Assembly: GCF_050908235.1 (NCBI RefSeq)
Contig: NZ_CP194340.1
Reading direction: 5' to 3' (one strand)
From: Pseudoramibacter alactolyticus
GTDB lineage: Bacteria; Bacillota; Clostridia; Eubacteriales; Eubacteriaceae
Length of the DNA: 64,000 nucleotides
Positions 26,319-33,820 of the stretch are shown piece after piece. The position numbers and the translations under genes are program-made. Position 1 is the stretch's first letter, and each line of letters opens with the position of its first letter. Below the pieces are notes generated by a model. That model made no database searches, was not told the origin of the DNA, and saw only the letters and a program-made list of their open reading frames with translations.

Positions 26319-26484
26319 TTATTATTGAAAAGACGTGAAGAATGAGCAAGAAATGATCGATTAAGAAGCGGTCTGAAAATTTAAGGTAGCGTCCCGAGTT
26401 TTTGCAATGGTACCGTACCTATGGGCATAAATAAAATCATTCATTAAATGAGTAGTGGATAAAAATTTAGTAAAAAGCAGAGAT
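26319..26484. other. Non-coding stretch after the iron alcohol dehydrogenase
   Basis: AT-rich sequence with no supported gene, terminator or promoter. It leads into the hairpin of the IS200-like remnant. Confidence 0.4.
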
Positions 26485-26755
26485 AACCTCCTGTGTCAAA
26501 CTGGGGATGGCTTATCAGCCATGAAGTCATGACACAGGAGGTTTTGTATGAAAGACATAAACAGTTTCTCGCTTAAAATGGCAACATGAATGCCATACGG
26601 CGTTTGTATCGACGCATGGAGAAATGACGTTATGCTTAGTTTTCATGAATAGAGCTTAACAGAGCAACTAATTCAATCAGTGGTTTTTCACATGAAAATG
26701 GATGATTGTGCCTTAGAGCGGATGAGCCAGAAATGGATTAAAAAGCATAAAAAAT
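26485..26755 (+). mobile_element. Degenerate IS200/IS605-type element with end hairpin
   Basis: AACCTCCTGTGTCA (26485-26498) and TGACACAGGAGGTT (26530-26543) form a perfect 14-bp inverted repeat with a smaller ATGGCT/AGCCAT hairpin inside. Four bases later an ATG opens MKDINSFS, which resembles the conserved start of IS200-family TnpA; the frame then breaks, with a shifted frame reading LKWQHECH. The stem buries the AGGAGG ribosome site, as known for IS200 mRNA. Later frames contain stops. Only a relic remains. Family assignment is from the N-terminal motif and hairpin. Confidence 0.5.
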
Positions 26756-26995
26756 AAGACCGACTGTCATCTTTGGGCTCTTCCCATCGCTTCAAACAGT
26801 CGGTCTTTACCGCTCATCTAAATTTTGCATTTCTGGTGGTCCGTCCTCCTTTCGTCAGATTGATAAGATAATGGTGTAAGCTCGGGCTTTCAGACAACAT
26901 CTGCGTGAATGAGCCAATTGATCCGCTACAGGCACGATTTCCTGCGCTGGATTATGGCAATCGATTCTTTGTCTTCCGACCACCCGTCATCTTAT
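26748..26995 (-). ncRNA. Candidate structured non-coding RNA, about 250 nt
   Basis: A near-consensus promoter on the minus strand (27002-27030) drives a region with no gene that ends at an intrinsic terminator (AAGACCGACTGT / ACAGTCGGTCTT followed by ATTTTTTAT, 26749-26807). Between them several stems are possible: 26978-26984 with 26835-26841 (GGTGGTC/GACCACC), 26969-26974 with 26892-26897, and a hairpin at 26921-26952. I compared it by eye with RNase P, SRP, tmRNA, T-box and common riboswitch cores and found no match; 6S RNA cannot be excluded. No minus-strand gene follows, so it looks free-standing. Confidence 0.5.
26749..26807 (-). terminator. Terminator of the candidate RNA
   Basis: On the minus strand a 12-bp perfect stem AAGACCGACTGT / ACAGTCGGTCTT is followed by ATTTTTTAT. 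Confidence 0.8.
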
Positions 26996-27001
26996 GATTG
27001 T

Positions 27002-27030
27002 ATTATAGCAAGATTCTGCATGAATGTAAA
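27002..27030 (-). promoter_or_regulatory. Strong promoter for the candidate RNA
   Basis: On the minus strand TTTACA and TATAAT are separated by exactly 17 bases. Confidence 0.7.
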
Positions 27031-27276
27031 GGGTTCCTATTTTAAATTACAAATGATTTTTTGAAAATAGTTTTTAGCCGAAAAACATTTTCTTGAACAA
27101 GATGAAAAAAGATGAAAATTTAAAATGAAACTGAATACAGATACATCATTTGAAAACAGTTTGTCAAGAAATTGTAATCAGGTGTAAAACTTGTCAAGAT
27201 TTGCTCAGTACGCTGGGAAACAGTTAAAAGATGGTGTATAATAAAATTAAATTCGAAAGGAAAACAGAGGCAAGTC

Positions 27277-28143
27277 ATGAAAAATCTCATCGAAAATCTT
27301 GTTGTAACGCTACAATCCAGATTTACCTATGTCAATGTGATCGAAATTCTGATCATTGCTTTTGTCATTTATAAAATTCTGATGTGGATCCGCGGCACTC
27401 AGGCCGAGCAGGTGGCCAAGGGGATTATCATTGTGCTGGTGCTCATCCCGCTCAGTTCCTGGCTGGGGCTGACCACGTTAAATTATCTCCTCAACAATAT
27501 CATTACCTGGGCGGTTATTGTCGTGGCGGTGGTTTTCCAGCCGGAACTGCGCTCAGCACTGGAGCAGTTGGGCAATAATCGTTTGTTTGAGCGCATGTTT
27601 CGCTCGTCGGGCGAGAAAAAAATGCTGGACGCCATTGAGGATATTCGCGACGCGGTGGCCGATATGGCTGAGGCGCACATTGGCGCGCTGATTGTCTGCG
27701 GGGTGAATACGGGACTCAAGGACATCGAGGGCACCGGCATCGCGCTCAATGCGGATATTTCCACCGAACTGATTGAGAACATTTTTACGCCGAATCGGCC
27801 GCTGCATGATGGCGCGATGATTGTCAATTTGTGGAATGGGAAAATCCGAACGGCGGGTTGTCTTTTGCCGCTTACCGATCGCCGAACGCTCAATTCTTCG
27901 CTGGGAACCCGGCATCGCGCCGGCATCGGCATTTCGGAGCAATCCGATGCCATTGTGATCATTGTCTCGGAGGAAACCGGCACCATTTCGGTGGCCCATC
28001 GGGGGGTGCTTCGGCGTGATTTTACCCCTGAGGATATTGCGACGCTGTTGGCGGATCGATTCATCGATGATGAGGATGAGGAAGAAGAGACCATAGGGGC
28101 GGACAACGAAAATGAAGAATCAAAGATGCCGGAAAAGGAATAA
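27277..28143 (+). CDS. cdaA: Diadenylate cyclase CdaA
   Basis: CdaA makes cyclic di-AMP from two ATP. The 288-residue membrane protein has three N-terminal helices (residues about 20-95) and the DisA_N/DAC catalytic domain with PLHDGAMIV (DGA motif) and SLGTRHRAGIG (RHR motif), both intact. The C-terminus is acidic (DDEDEEEETIGAD). It overlaps cdaR by 32 bases. In most Firmicutes glmM follows cdaR; here cdaR is followed by a terminator and glmM is absent from this position. The start follows GAAAGGAAAACAGAGG. Confidence 0.96.
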   Translation: MKNLIENLVVTLQSRFTYVNVIEILIIAFVIYKILMWIRGTQAEQVAKGIIIVLVLIPLSSWLGLTTLNYLLNNIITWAVIVVAVVFQPELRSALEQLGNNRLFERMFRSSGEKKMLDAIEDIRDAVADMAEAHIGALIVCGVNTGLKDIEGTGIALNADISTELIENIFTPNRPLHDGAMIVNLWNGKIRTAGCLLPLTDRRTLNSSLGTRHRAGIGISEQSDAIVIIVSEETGTISVAHRGVLRRDFTPEDIATLLADRFIDDEDEEEETIGADNENEESKMPEKE

Positions 28144-29347
28144 AAACGATCGCCGCGGATGGGCGACGCGTGTCGTGCTTGCCGTTGCACTGGCACTCTT
28201 TTTATGGGTGTATATCAATGGAAGTTCCATCAATCTGATATCCCGGGATATCGAAAATATCCCGGTGACGATCACCAATGAAGAGTCGCTTACCGCGAAG
28301 GGCCTGGTGCTCGAAGATCAGGAAAGTTATTATGTCAATCTGCGGGTGCGGGGAACAGAAAACAATATCAATAACTTGGATACGTCGTTGATCTCTGCGT
28401 CTGTGGATCTGTCCGATGTGAAGACCAACGGCACCATAACACCGAGCATTGTTATTCAGGGGCTTCCCAACACGGTGATTTTGGATGAAATTCGGCCCAA
28501 AACGCTGAAGCTGTCCATCGATAAAATCGGTAACCGCCGCCAGAAGGTAGCTGTGAATACCAGCGGCACACCGGCCAATGGTTTGTCAGTTCTTTCCGCA
28601 TCAACGTCTGACATGGTGAAAATCAATGGATCCCGAAGCGATCTGGGAAAGATCGATGAGTTGGTGGCCACCGCTGACGTTAATGGTATCACAAACGACA
28701 CTTCCACGTTTTTACGGGTAAAGGCCTATGACGAGAAGGGCAAGGAATTGGAGAATGTGCGTTGTGAGCCGGCCTCTGTTTTGGCGCATATCCAAGTTGG
28801 GACGACCAAAAAAGTAAAGGTGAAGGCGCCGAAGATCAGTGGCACGCCGGAGGATGATTACCAAGTGACCGATGTCAGCGTGACACCAGCAACCGTGCTT
28901 TTGGGCGGGGATAAAGAAGCGCTGGATAAAATCACGAGTGTAACGCCCAAAAATATCAATGTCAGCGGCATTAAGGGAGATAAAACCATCGAAAGCAAAA
29001 TTATTTTACCGAATGGTGTGATTGCAATGAGAGGAGATACCCGAGTGATGGTGACGGCGAAGGTCGAGGCACTTTCAGAAAAAAATATCACGACACACAC
29101 GATTGAAACCCGCAATATGCCGCAAGGCCTGTCACTCTCTAAAATCAGCAGCAACGCAGTAAATGTGAAAATTGAAGGGACTCAAAAAGAGTGGAAGAAA
29201 ATTTCTGCTGATGATGTTGAGGTCTGGGTAGATCTGGCCGGAAAATCAGAGGGAAAAGAAAGTGTAGTGCTTTATGCCAAAACAAAGAAGGGAACGATCG
29301 AAAACTTAACGCCGCAGAAAGTAACGGTTACACTTAAACAAGAATAA
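28112..29347 (+). CDS. cdaR: CdaR, YbbR-domain regulator of CdaA
   Basis: The 411-residue protein has one N-terminal membrane helix (ATRVVLAVALALFLWVYING) and then four YbbR-like repeats on the outer side, roughly residues 48-130, 135-220, 225-310 and 318-405. Repeated blocks such as LEDQESYYVNLRVRG, and VTPATVLLGGDKEALDKI are visible. CdaR binds CdaA and tunes c-di-AMP synthesis. The gene begins inside cdaA in another frame, so translation is coupled. Confidence 0.92.
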   Translation: MKNQRCRKRNKNDRRGWATRVVLAVALALFLWVYINGSSINLISRDIENIPVTITNEESLTAKGLVLEDQESYYVNLRVRGTENNINNLDTSLISASVDLSDVKTNGTITPSIVIQGLPNTVILDEIRPKTLKLSIDKIGNRRQKVAVNTSGTPANGLSVLSASTSDMVKINGSRSDLGKIDELVATADVNGITNDTSTFLRVKAYDEKGKELENVRCEPASVLAHIQVGTTKKVKVKAPKISGTPEDDYQVTDVSVTPATVLLGGDKEALDKITSVTPKNINVSGIKGDKTIESKIILPNGVIAMRGDTRVMVTAKVEALSEKNITTHTIETRNMPQGLSLSKISSNAVNVKIEGTQKEWKKISADDVEVWVDLAGKSEGKESVVLYAKTKKGTIENLTPQKVTVTLKQE

Positions 29348-29379
29348 TGAAGATAATCATTCATATATACTGACCATGC

Positions 29380-29404
29380 AAAAACGGCCCGCGGGCCGTT
29401 TTTA
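29380..29404 (+). terminator. Terminator after cdaR
   Basis: AAAAACGGCCCG and CGGGCCGTTTTT form a perfect palindrome followed by A/T sequence. Confidence 0.85.
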
Positions 29405-29750
29405 AATTTGGCTTTAGCCAGTTGAGCAAGAGAGTTTTTCAAAGGGAAAAACGAACGAAAACGAAACAAAAATCCGCCCGCTATGTGGGTGTGCGACGTT
29501 TGTTATATAAAAAATCATCTTTCCGATTACAATAAAGTTGTTCAGACTATATTGCAGAAATGAATGTGCAAATATCATATCGTCTTCAGTGAAAGTCTGC
29601 GCCTTGAGATATTAGCTGGTATTGAAGGCTTATAGCCTGTTACGCTGGCTACCATTTTTAAGGGTGGACACGATTATCAAAGAGACGGTTGTCAGATGGT
29701 TTCGGTTAAATTAAAAAGAAAAAAGGTCTTGATTAACAAGGCATAATAAA
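29405..29750. other. Non-coding gap between cdaR and the shell-protein gene
   Basis: About 350 bases with no supported gene. Short frames are interrupted; no promoter facing either neighbour was convincing. Confidence 0.4.
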
Positions 29751-29773
29751 AAATCCCCAAAATGAATCGGGGA
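29750..29773 (-). terminator. Terminator of the microcompartment-protein gene
   Basis: On the minus strand ATCCCC and GGGGAT flank a ten-base loop and are followed by TTTTTTATT. Confidence 0.75.
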
Positions 29774-29794
29774 TCAAATGATTAAAAGCTAAAC

Positions 29795-30136
29795 TCAGGC
29801 AAAGCTGCCCAGAATATCGTCGGTGCGGTTGTCTCGTGCGGCGAGAACAGCCTTGAGTGCGGTTTGAACGGAACGAATCTTGCCCGCAATCACAATGGTG
29901 ATGAAGGACTGGGGGCAGTTGCCGACGAGCTCAAAGGAAACAACATCGCTGGCTTTTACGGAGATATCCGCCGCCTGAATCATTTCAGGAATGGTGCCCT
30001 GGATAAGCAGGAACGCACCAAAATCAGGCATCTGACCTTCTTCCATGCGTTTGCGTTCGGCCGGGCGCATCCGTCCCTGAACCAACCGGACGGTATTGCT
30101 GTCCGGATTGGAGATAAATTGGTATTTCACTTTCAT
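29795..30136 (-). CDS. Orphan bacterial microcompartment shell protein, EutS/PduU-like
   Basis: A 113-residue protein with one BMC domain. The C-terminal two thirds carry the permuted EutS/PduU pattern: GAFLLIQGTIPEMIQAADISVKASDVV, then ITIVIAGKIRSVQTALKAVLAA. EutS and PduU form hexameric shell tiles. No other shell protein, encapsulated enzyme or scaffold is present nearby; it stands alone between its own promoter and terminator. It may cooperate with a distant microcompartment locus or have another role. Start follows a GAGGA site. Confidence 0.8.
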   Translation of the reverse strand: MKVKYQFISNPDSNTVRLVQGRMRPAERKRMEEGQMPDFGAFLLIQGTIPEMIQAADISVKASDVVSFELVGNCPQSFITIVIAGKIRSVQTALKAVLAARDNRTDDILGSFA

Positions 30137-30189
30137 GGTAAATCCTCTTCGATCCTGGATTATTGAATTTTTGATAAATGTCTTTTTTT

Positions 30190-30217
30190 ATTTTATCATG
30201 TTTTGAACGTCTTTCAA
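30190..30217 (-). promoter_or_regulatory. Promoter for the microcompartment-protein gene
   Basis: On the minus strand TTGAAA and TAAAAT are separated by 16 bases, about 55 bases before the start codon. Confidence 0.55.
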
Positions 30218-30283
30218 GCATTGGATTTGCCTTTTGAGGATGATTTTTTGTGTTGACCGGTCATTTTTTGTACGTTATCCAAT

Positions 30284-30742
30284 GATGTGAGACCTGAAAA
30301 AAGAGAAAGTCATTTGATAACATCCGATTGTTTCTGCCAAGGTTCGAAAGTTATCCCTTGGGCTGCGCACGCTTTTCAAATGGAGACATCCATCCAAGCA
30401 CTGCCATTGGGAGATCGTTCAATCCGCGCATATATCTGTACCTCTGCTTTTTCAGATTCTTGAACGAGCAGAAATTCAGGAAGTTGCAGAATCGCTCCTT
30501 TGATGCCTCATCAAAGTATACTGATAGAACCTGTCAGACATCTTGCCGACATAACAAGCTTTTGGAACATCCATCTGCCATTTAATACCTAACGCTTCCA
30601 GTTTCAAGAGTATGGGGGCAAGAATCATTGTGAATGCGATATACTATTCATGACGATTGAAGACCTTTCGTCAAAGGAGTTTAGTGGCAAAAACAATTTT
30701 AACGGATTCAATCGCTTTTTTCTATTCTCAAGGTCTCACATC
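30284..30742 (-). mobile_element. Relic insertion sequence with intact terminal repeats
   Basis: GATGTGAGACCT at 30284-30295 and its exact complement at 30731-30742 bound about 460 bp. Inside, on the minus strand from about 30622 to 30351, pieces of a DDE transposase are readable: IKWQMDVPKACYVGKM and FYQYTLM near the N-terminal side, and the C-terminal NDLPMAVLGWMSPFEKR. The middle is deleted and the frames differ, so it cannot be active. The motifs resemble the IS481/IS3 superfamily integrase core. The remaining sequence to 30780 is non-coding. Confidence 0.6.
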
Positions 30743-30784
30743 TATTGTAAAGCGACATGATGAGAATAAAAAAATGAAAAAGGC

Positions 30785-30813
30785 TTGCATTCTGCAAGAT
30801 AGTTCGCTATAAT
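30785..30813 (+). promoter_or_regulatory. Promoter of tRNA-Thr
   Basis: TTGCAT and TATAAT are separated by 17 bases, 17 bases before the tRNA. Confidence 0.7.
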
Positions 30814-30829
30814 TTTTTTATCGTCTGTT

Positions 30830-30905
30830 GCTGGGATGGCACAGTTGGTAGCGCAATTGATTCGTAATCAATAGGTCGCCGGTTCGAATCCGGCTCTCAG
30901 CTCCA
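30830..30905 (+). tRNA. tRNA-Thr (anticodon CGT)
   Basis: A complete cloverleaf with encoded CCA end. The acceptor stem GCTGGGA/TCTCAGC, the D loop with GTTGGTAGC, anticodon stem-loop ATTGA-TTCGTAA-TCAAT giving CGT, and the T arm with GGTTCGAATCC are all present. It reads ACG codons. Confidence 0.96.
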
Positions 30906-30943
30906 TAGACTGCAAAATAGCTTGTTTTCAGAAAGCTATTTGC

Positions 30944-30990
30944 TAAGAGGAATGATCGGGCACGCAGGGCTCGGTTATTTCCTCTTTTTT
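30944..30990 (+). terminator. Terminator after tRNA-Thr
   Basis: AAGAGGAA pairs with TTTCCTCTT across a long G+C-rich loop and is followed by a T run. A smaller AAATAGCTT/AAGCTATTT hairpin precedes it. Confidence 0.65.
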
Positions 30991-31041
30991 ATTGGCGCGA
31001 AGATTTTGTAATAATATAGTAAAAATTTTAATCTCTTTTTG

Positions 31042-31903
31042 ATGGATGGAGATGTTACAGGAAGAATAAAATGCACGTTGGCAAATTGGACTGGCCTTGC
31101 ATATAAGATTCCAAGATCATACTTAGATAAATGTAAGGATAGACAGGACTTAAAGCAGAGTGGAGTGTATTTTCTCTTTGGTAAAAATGAGGATGATAAT
31201 GACGAAGTTTATATAGGACAAGCCGGCATTCGTAAAAATGGAGAGGGAGTCCTTTTTAGAGTGGCTGAACATTTAAAAGATGAAACCTATTTTAGTGATG
31301 CAGTTATGCTAACTACGCAGAATAATTCCTTCGGACCAACAGAGATAAGCTATCTTGAAAATAGATTTACTAATATGGTTATAGCAACAGATAGATTTCA
31401 TGTAAGAAATGGAAATAATCCAAATCCAGGAAATGTAACTGAGGAAAAGGAATCTGAGCTTGATGATTTTGTAGAATACTCAAAGATGGTATTAGGTGTT
31501 TTAGGTTACAAAGTATTTGTTCCCTTAGTTAAAGCTGATCCGGCAGTGACTGTAGAAGATCAGGAAGAATTGATGTTGTATCTTTCTCGAAAAGGTAAAA
31601 AGTCTAACAAGACAATTGAGGTGAAATGTATGAGGACTAATGAAGGCTCTGTTGTTTTGAAAAACAGTATGTATAGAAGAAAATGATTCAAAGCATATTC
31701 CTAAAACAATAAAAGTTTTAAGAGGAAAGTGTCGAAATGAAAATGAAAATGAGATTGTAGAGGGAAGAATAACAAAAAACTATCTTTTCAATAGTCCGTC
31801 ATATGCTGCTGTATTTGTATTAGGAGTTAACACAAATGGTAAAATGTATTGGAAAACAAAAGATGGAATTAGTTTGAAAGATTTAGAAGAAAGACAAATT
31901 TAA
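31042..31903 (+). pseudogene. GIY-YIG nuclease with DUF4357 domain, frameshifted
   Basis: The first frame (to 31686) encodes a GIY-YIG-like domain: SGVYFLFGKNEDDNDEVYIGQAG, followed by FRVAEHLK and FGPTEISYLENRF. The C-terminal DUF4357 domain continues only in another frame: NDSKHIPKTIKVLRGKC, FNSPSYAAVFVLGVNTNG, and WKTKDGISLKDLEE, ending at 31903. The crossover is at about 31670-31682 and fits one extra base in the GAAGAAAA stretch. No ribosome binding site precedes the ATG and the frame is open slightly further upstream. The gene is notably AT-rich compared with neighbours, which suggests recent acquisition then decay. Relatives are often in defence or mobile contexts. Confidence 0.7.
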
Positions 31904-31922
31904 ATTTGCGGAGGATACTATA

Positions 31923-32396
31923 ATGAATATTTCTATTAGAGAAATACGACCGGGTGAAGCAAGTCTTGCTGCACATTTTTACTATAAAATATTTGAACAA
32001 CAGTTTGATTTTCTGCCGAGTACAGAGCAGTATTTTCTGCATATAGTCACAGAGTATTTTGATGACCTGGAGAATAATCGCATATGGGTGGCGGATTATG
32101 ATGGTGAAATCAAGGGGACTATTGCCATTGATAGGCGCGGAGACCACGATGCACAATTACGGCTTTTTGGAACCGATTCTTCAATGCAGGGTACCGGTCT
32201 GGGGAAAAAACTGCTTCAGACAACCTTGGATTATTGTGAAGAAAAAGGCTATGATCATATATCACTTTGGACTATCGATATTTGTGAAGCTGCGCTGCAT
32301 CTGTATGAAAAATTCGGATTTCGTATGACGGACACAAAGCCGAATGACACCTGGGCAAATTATCATATGACAGAGGAATTCTGGGAGAAAGGATGA
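31923..32396 (+). CDS. GNAT family N-acetyltransferase
   Basis: The 157-residue protein starts after GGAGGA. It has the GNAT acetyl-CoA loop in LFGTDSSMQGTGLGKKLLQ, preceded by the IKGTIAIDRRGD strand, and the later YDHISLWTIDICEAALHLYEKFGF block with the conserved LYEKxGF motif. The acceptor is unknown; similar genes are found beside MarR regulators or alone. It is AT-rich like the broken nuclease gene just upstream, so the pair may have arrived together. Confidence 0.88.
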   Translation: MNISIREIRPGEASLAAHFYYKIFEQQFDFLPSTEQYFLHIVTEYFDDLENNRIWVADYDGEIKGTIAIDRRGDHDAQLRLFGTDSSMQGTGLGKKLLQTTLDYCEEKGYDHISLWTIDICEAALHLYEKFGFRMTDTKPNDTWANYHMTEEFWEKG

Positions 32397-32640
32397 TTAC
32401 CCTATGAATCCCAGTTTGTACAACTAAATATGCTCAATCGAGGCGGTAGCAATACCATTTTTTATGCCCTCAAACAAATAGTTTCAGCATTCGGATTTCA
32501 TTGCATCAAAGACGCGATGCTGTTAAATCTGTCCTATAATACTGGAAATAATTTTATTAGATAACATCACACAATCCATTGAAGAGTATGACGAAGATTC
32601 TGGGCTATAGTTGATGAAAGCCTCTTTAAGTTGTTTAGGT
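32397..32640. other. Non-coding gap
   Basis: No gene, promoter or hairpin could be supported. Confidence 0.35.
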
Positions 32641-33588
32641 CTATCCCAAAAACTTCAGCACTTCCCGTGCTGTGGGCGCATCAATATAAAGATGGTCGGC
32701 AAGGCCGCCTTTAAGGGCGGCGTGAATCACCTGACCTTTGTTGATCCCGCTGGCCACGAGTAACTTATTCGGAATTTTTTGGATGGTCTCAAGGGAGGCG
32801 CCAACCACTCGAGCATCCAGGGCCGGGTCGTAAAGATCGCCGTCCGCGTTGATAAAATGGGAGCAGCAATCGCCGACACAGCCGCCCTTCTCCATCACAC
32901 GGTATTGCTCATCGGTGAGCAGGCCCATTTCATAAATTACGGAAGGCCGGCCAAAAAAGCCAGCGGAATAGACGGCGGTTTGGCAATGCCCCGCCATGGC
33001 CAGAATCTGTTTGATTTGGGAATCTTGTTTGATGGCTTCAGCGATAAAGGGCGCGTCCACCATGGCCGGTGCAGGGATCACATAGGCCTCGCCGCCGACC
33101 GCCGAGGCAAAATTCTGGAGGATTTTCAGCGCGCTGGATTCGTGGGCCAATCGGGAATAACCGCCGGTAAGCTGAATCACCGAGACATGCTGGCGGCGGA
33201 TGGACACGAGCATGGTGGAAAGCATCTCGAGGGTCGTGCCCCAGGCGACGCCGAGCACCGAATCGTCATCAATGTATTTGGGTAAATCCTCAATCAGGGC
33301 GGTATAAACATCCCGGGCGATGATCTGGGGATTGTCGATGAGGGCAGGGACGATGGTGATGTTCCGCAAAGGATAACCGGCGAGGAACTGTGCCTCCAGG
33401 TCGGCGTGGGCCATTGTCGGCTCCTTAATGCGGACTTCAACCAGTCCCAGTTCTTTGCCGAGTTTGAGCAGACGGCTGACGGTTGATTTGCTGATGCCCT
33501 CCTGACGGGCGATTTCGACCTGACCCATATCGCTTTCGTAATAGTGTTTTGAGATGCGGATAATTTGATTGATGCGCTTAGAATCCAT
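32641..33588 (-). CDS. SorC-family sugar-binding transcriptional regulator
   Basis: The 315-residue protein has an N-terminal helix-turn-helix (YYESDMGQVEIARQEGISKSTVSRLLKLGKE) and the SorC effector-binding domain with LGVAWGTTLEMLST, VIQLTGGYSR and the terminal KLLVASGINKGQVIHAALKGGLADHLYID. These proteins bind sugar or polyol phosphates and act as repressors or activators. It is divergent from a dehydrogenase-kinase pair, and an inverted repeat in the shared region is a likely operator. Start follows AGAGGAAA. Confidence 0.92.
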   Translation of the reverse strand: MDSKRINQIIRISKHYYESDMGQVEIARQEGISKSTVSRLLKLGKELGLVEVRIKEPTMAHADLEAQFLAGYPLRNITIVPALIDNPQIIARDVYTALIEDLPKYIDDDSVLGVAWGTTLEMLSTMLVSIRRQHVSVIQLTGGYSRLAHESSALKILQNFASAVGGEAYVIPAPAMVDAPFIAEAIKQDSQIKQILAMAGHCQTAVYSAGFFGRPSVIYEMGLLTDEQYRVMEKGGCVGDCCSHFINADGDLYDPALDARVVGASLETIQKIPNKLLVASGINKGQVIHAALKGGLADHLYIDAPTAREVLKFLG

Positions 33589-33718
33589 GAGGTTTCCTCT
33601 TTCTGAACTGAAATATAATTCATATTATAAAATAAATGGGAAAAAAGAGCAAATTAGACGATAAATCTTCCGATTTTTTAAAGTCAGACGAATATCAAAG
33701 AGAAAATCTTGCGAATAA

Positions 33719-33753
33719 TGGGAAAATATTCAAAAGGATTTGACATTTTCCCA
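33719..33753. promoter_or_regulatory. Candidate operator of the SorC regulator
   Basis: TGGGAAAAT (33719-33727) and ATTTTCCCA (33745-33753) are a perfect 9-bp inverted repeat with 17 bases between. The right arm overlaps the -35 of the rightward promoter. A further TGGGAAAA half-site lies near 33636, close to the regulator's own start. Confidence 0.6.
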
Positions 33754-33768
33754 GAAACCCTTTACAAT
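33740..33768 (+). promoter_or_regulatory. Promoter of the GpsA-like/kinase operon
   Basis: TTGACA and TACAAT are separated by 17 bases. Confidence 0.75.
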
Positions 33769-33820
33769 GAATTTGTTCGTTATCGGAAATGAGAATGGCA
33801 GAAGCCAGGAAAGGAAAAAT

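Noticed and set aside
29405..29750. Possible remnant of a transposase
   Set aside because: Short frames gave no recognisable motif, so no call was made.
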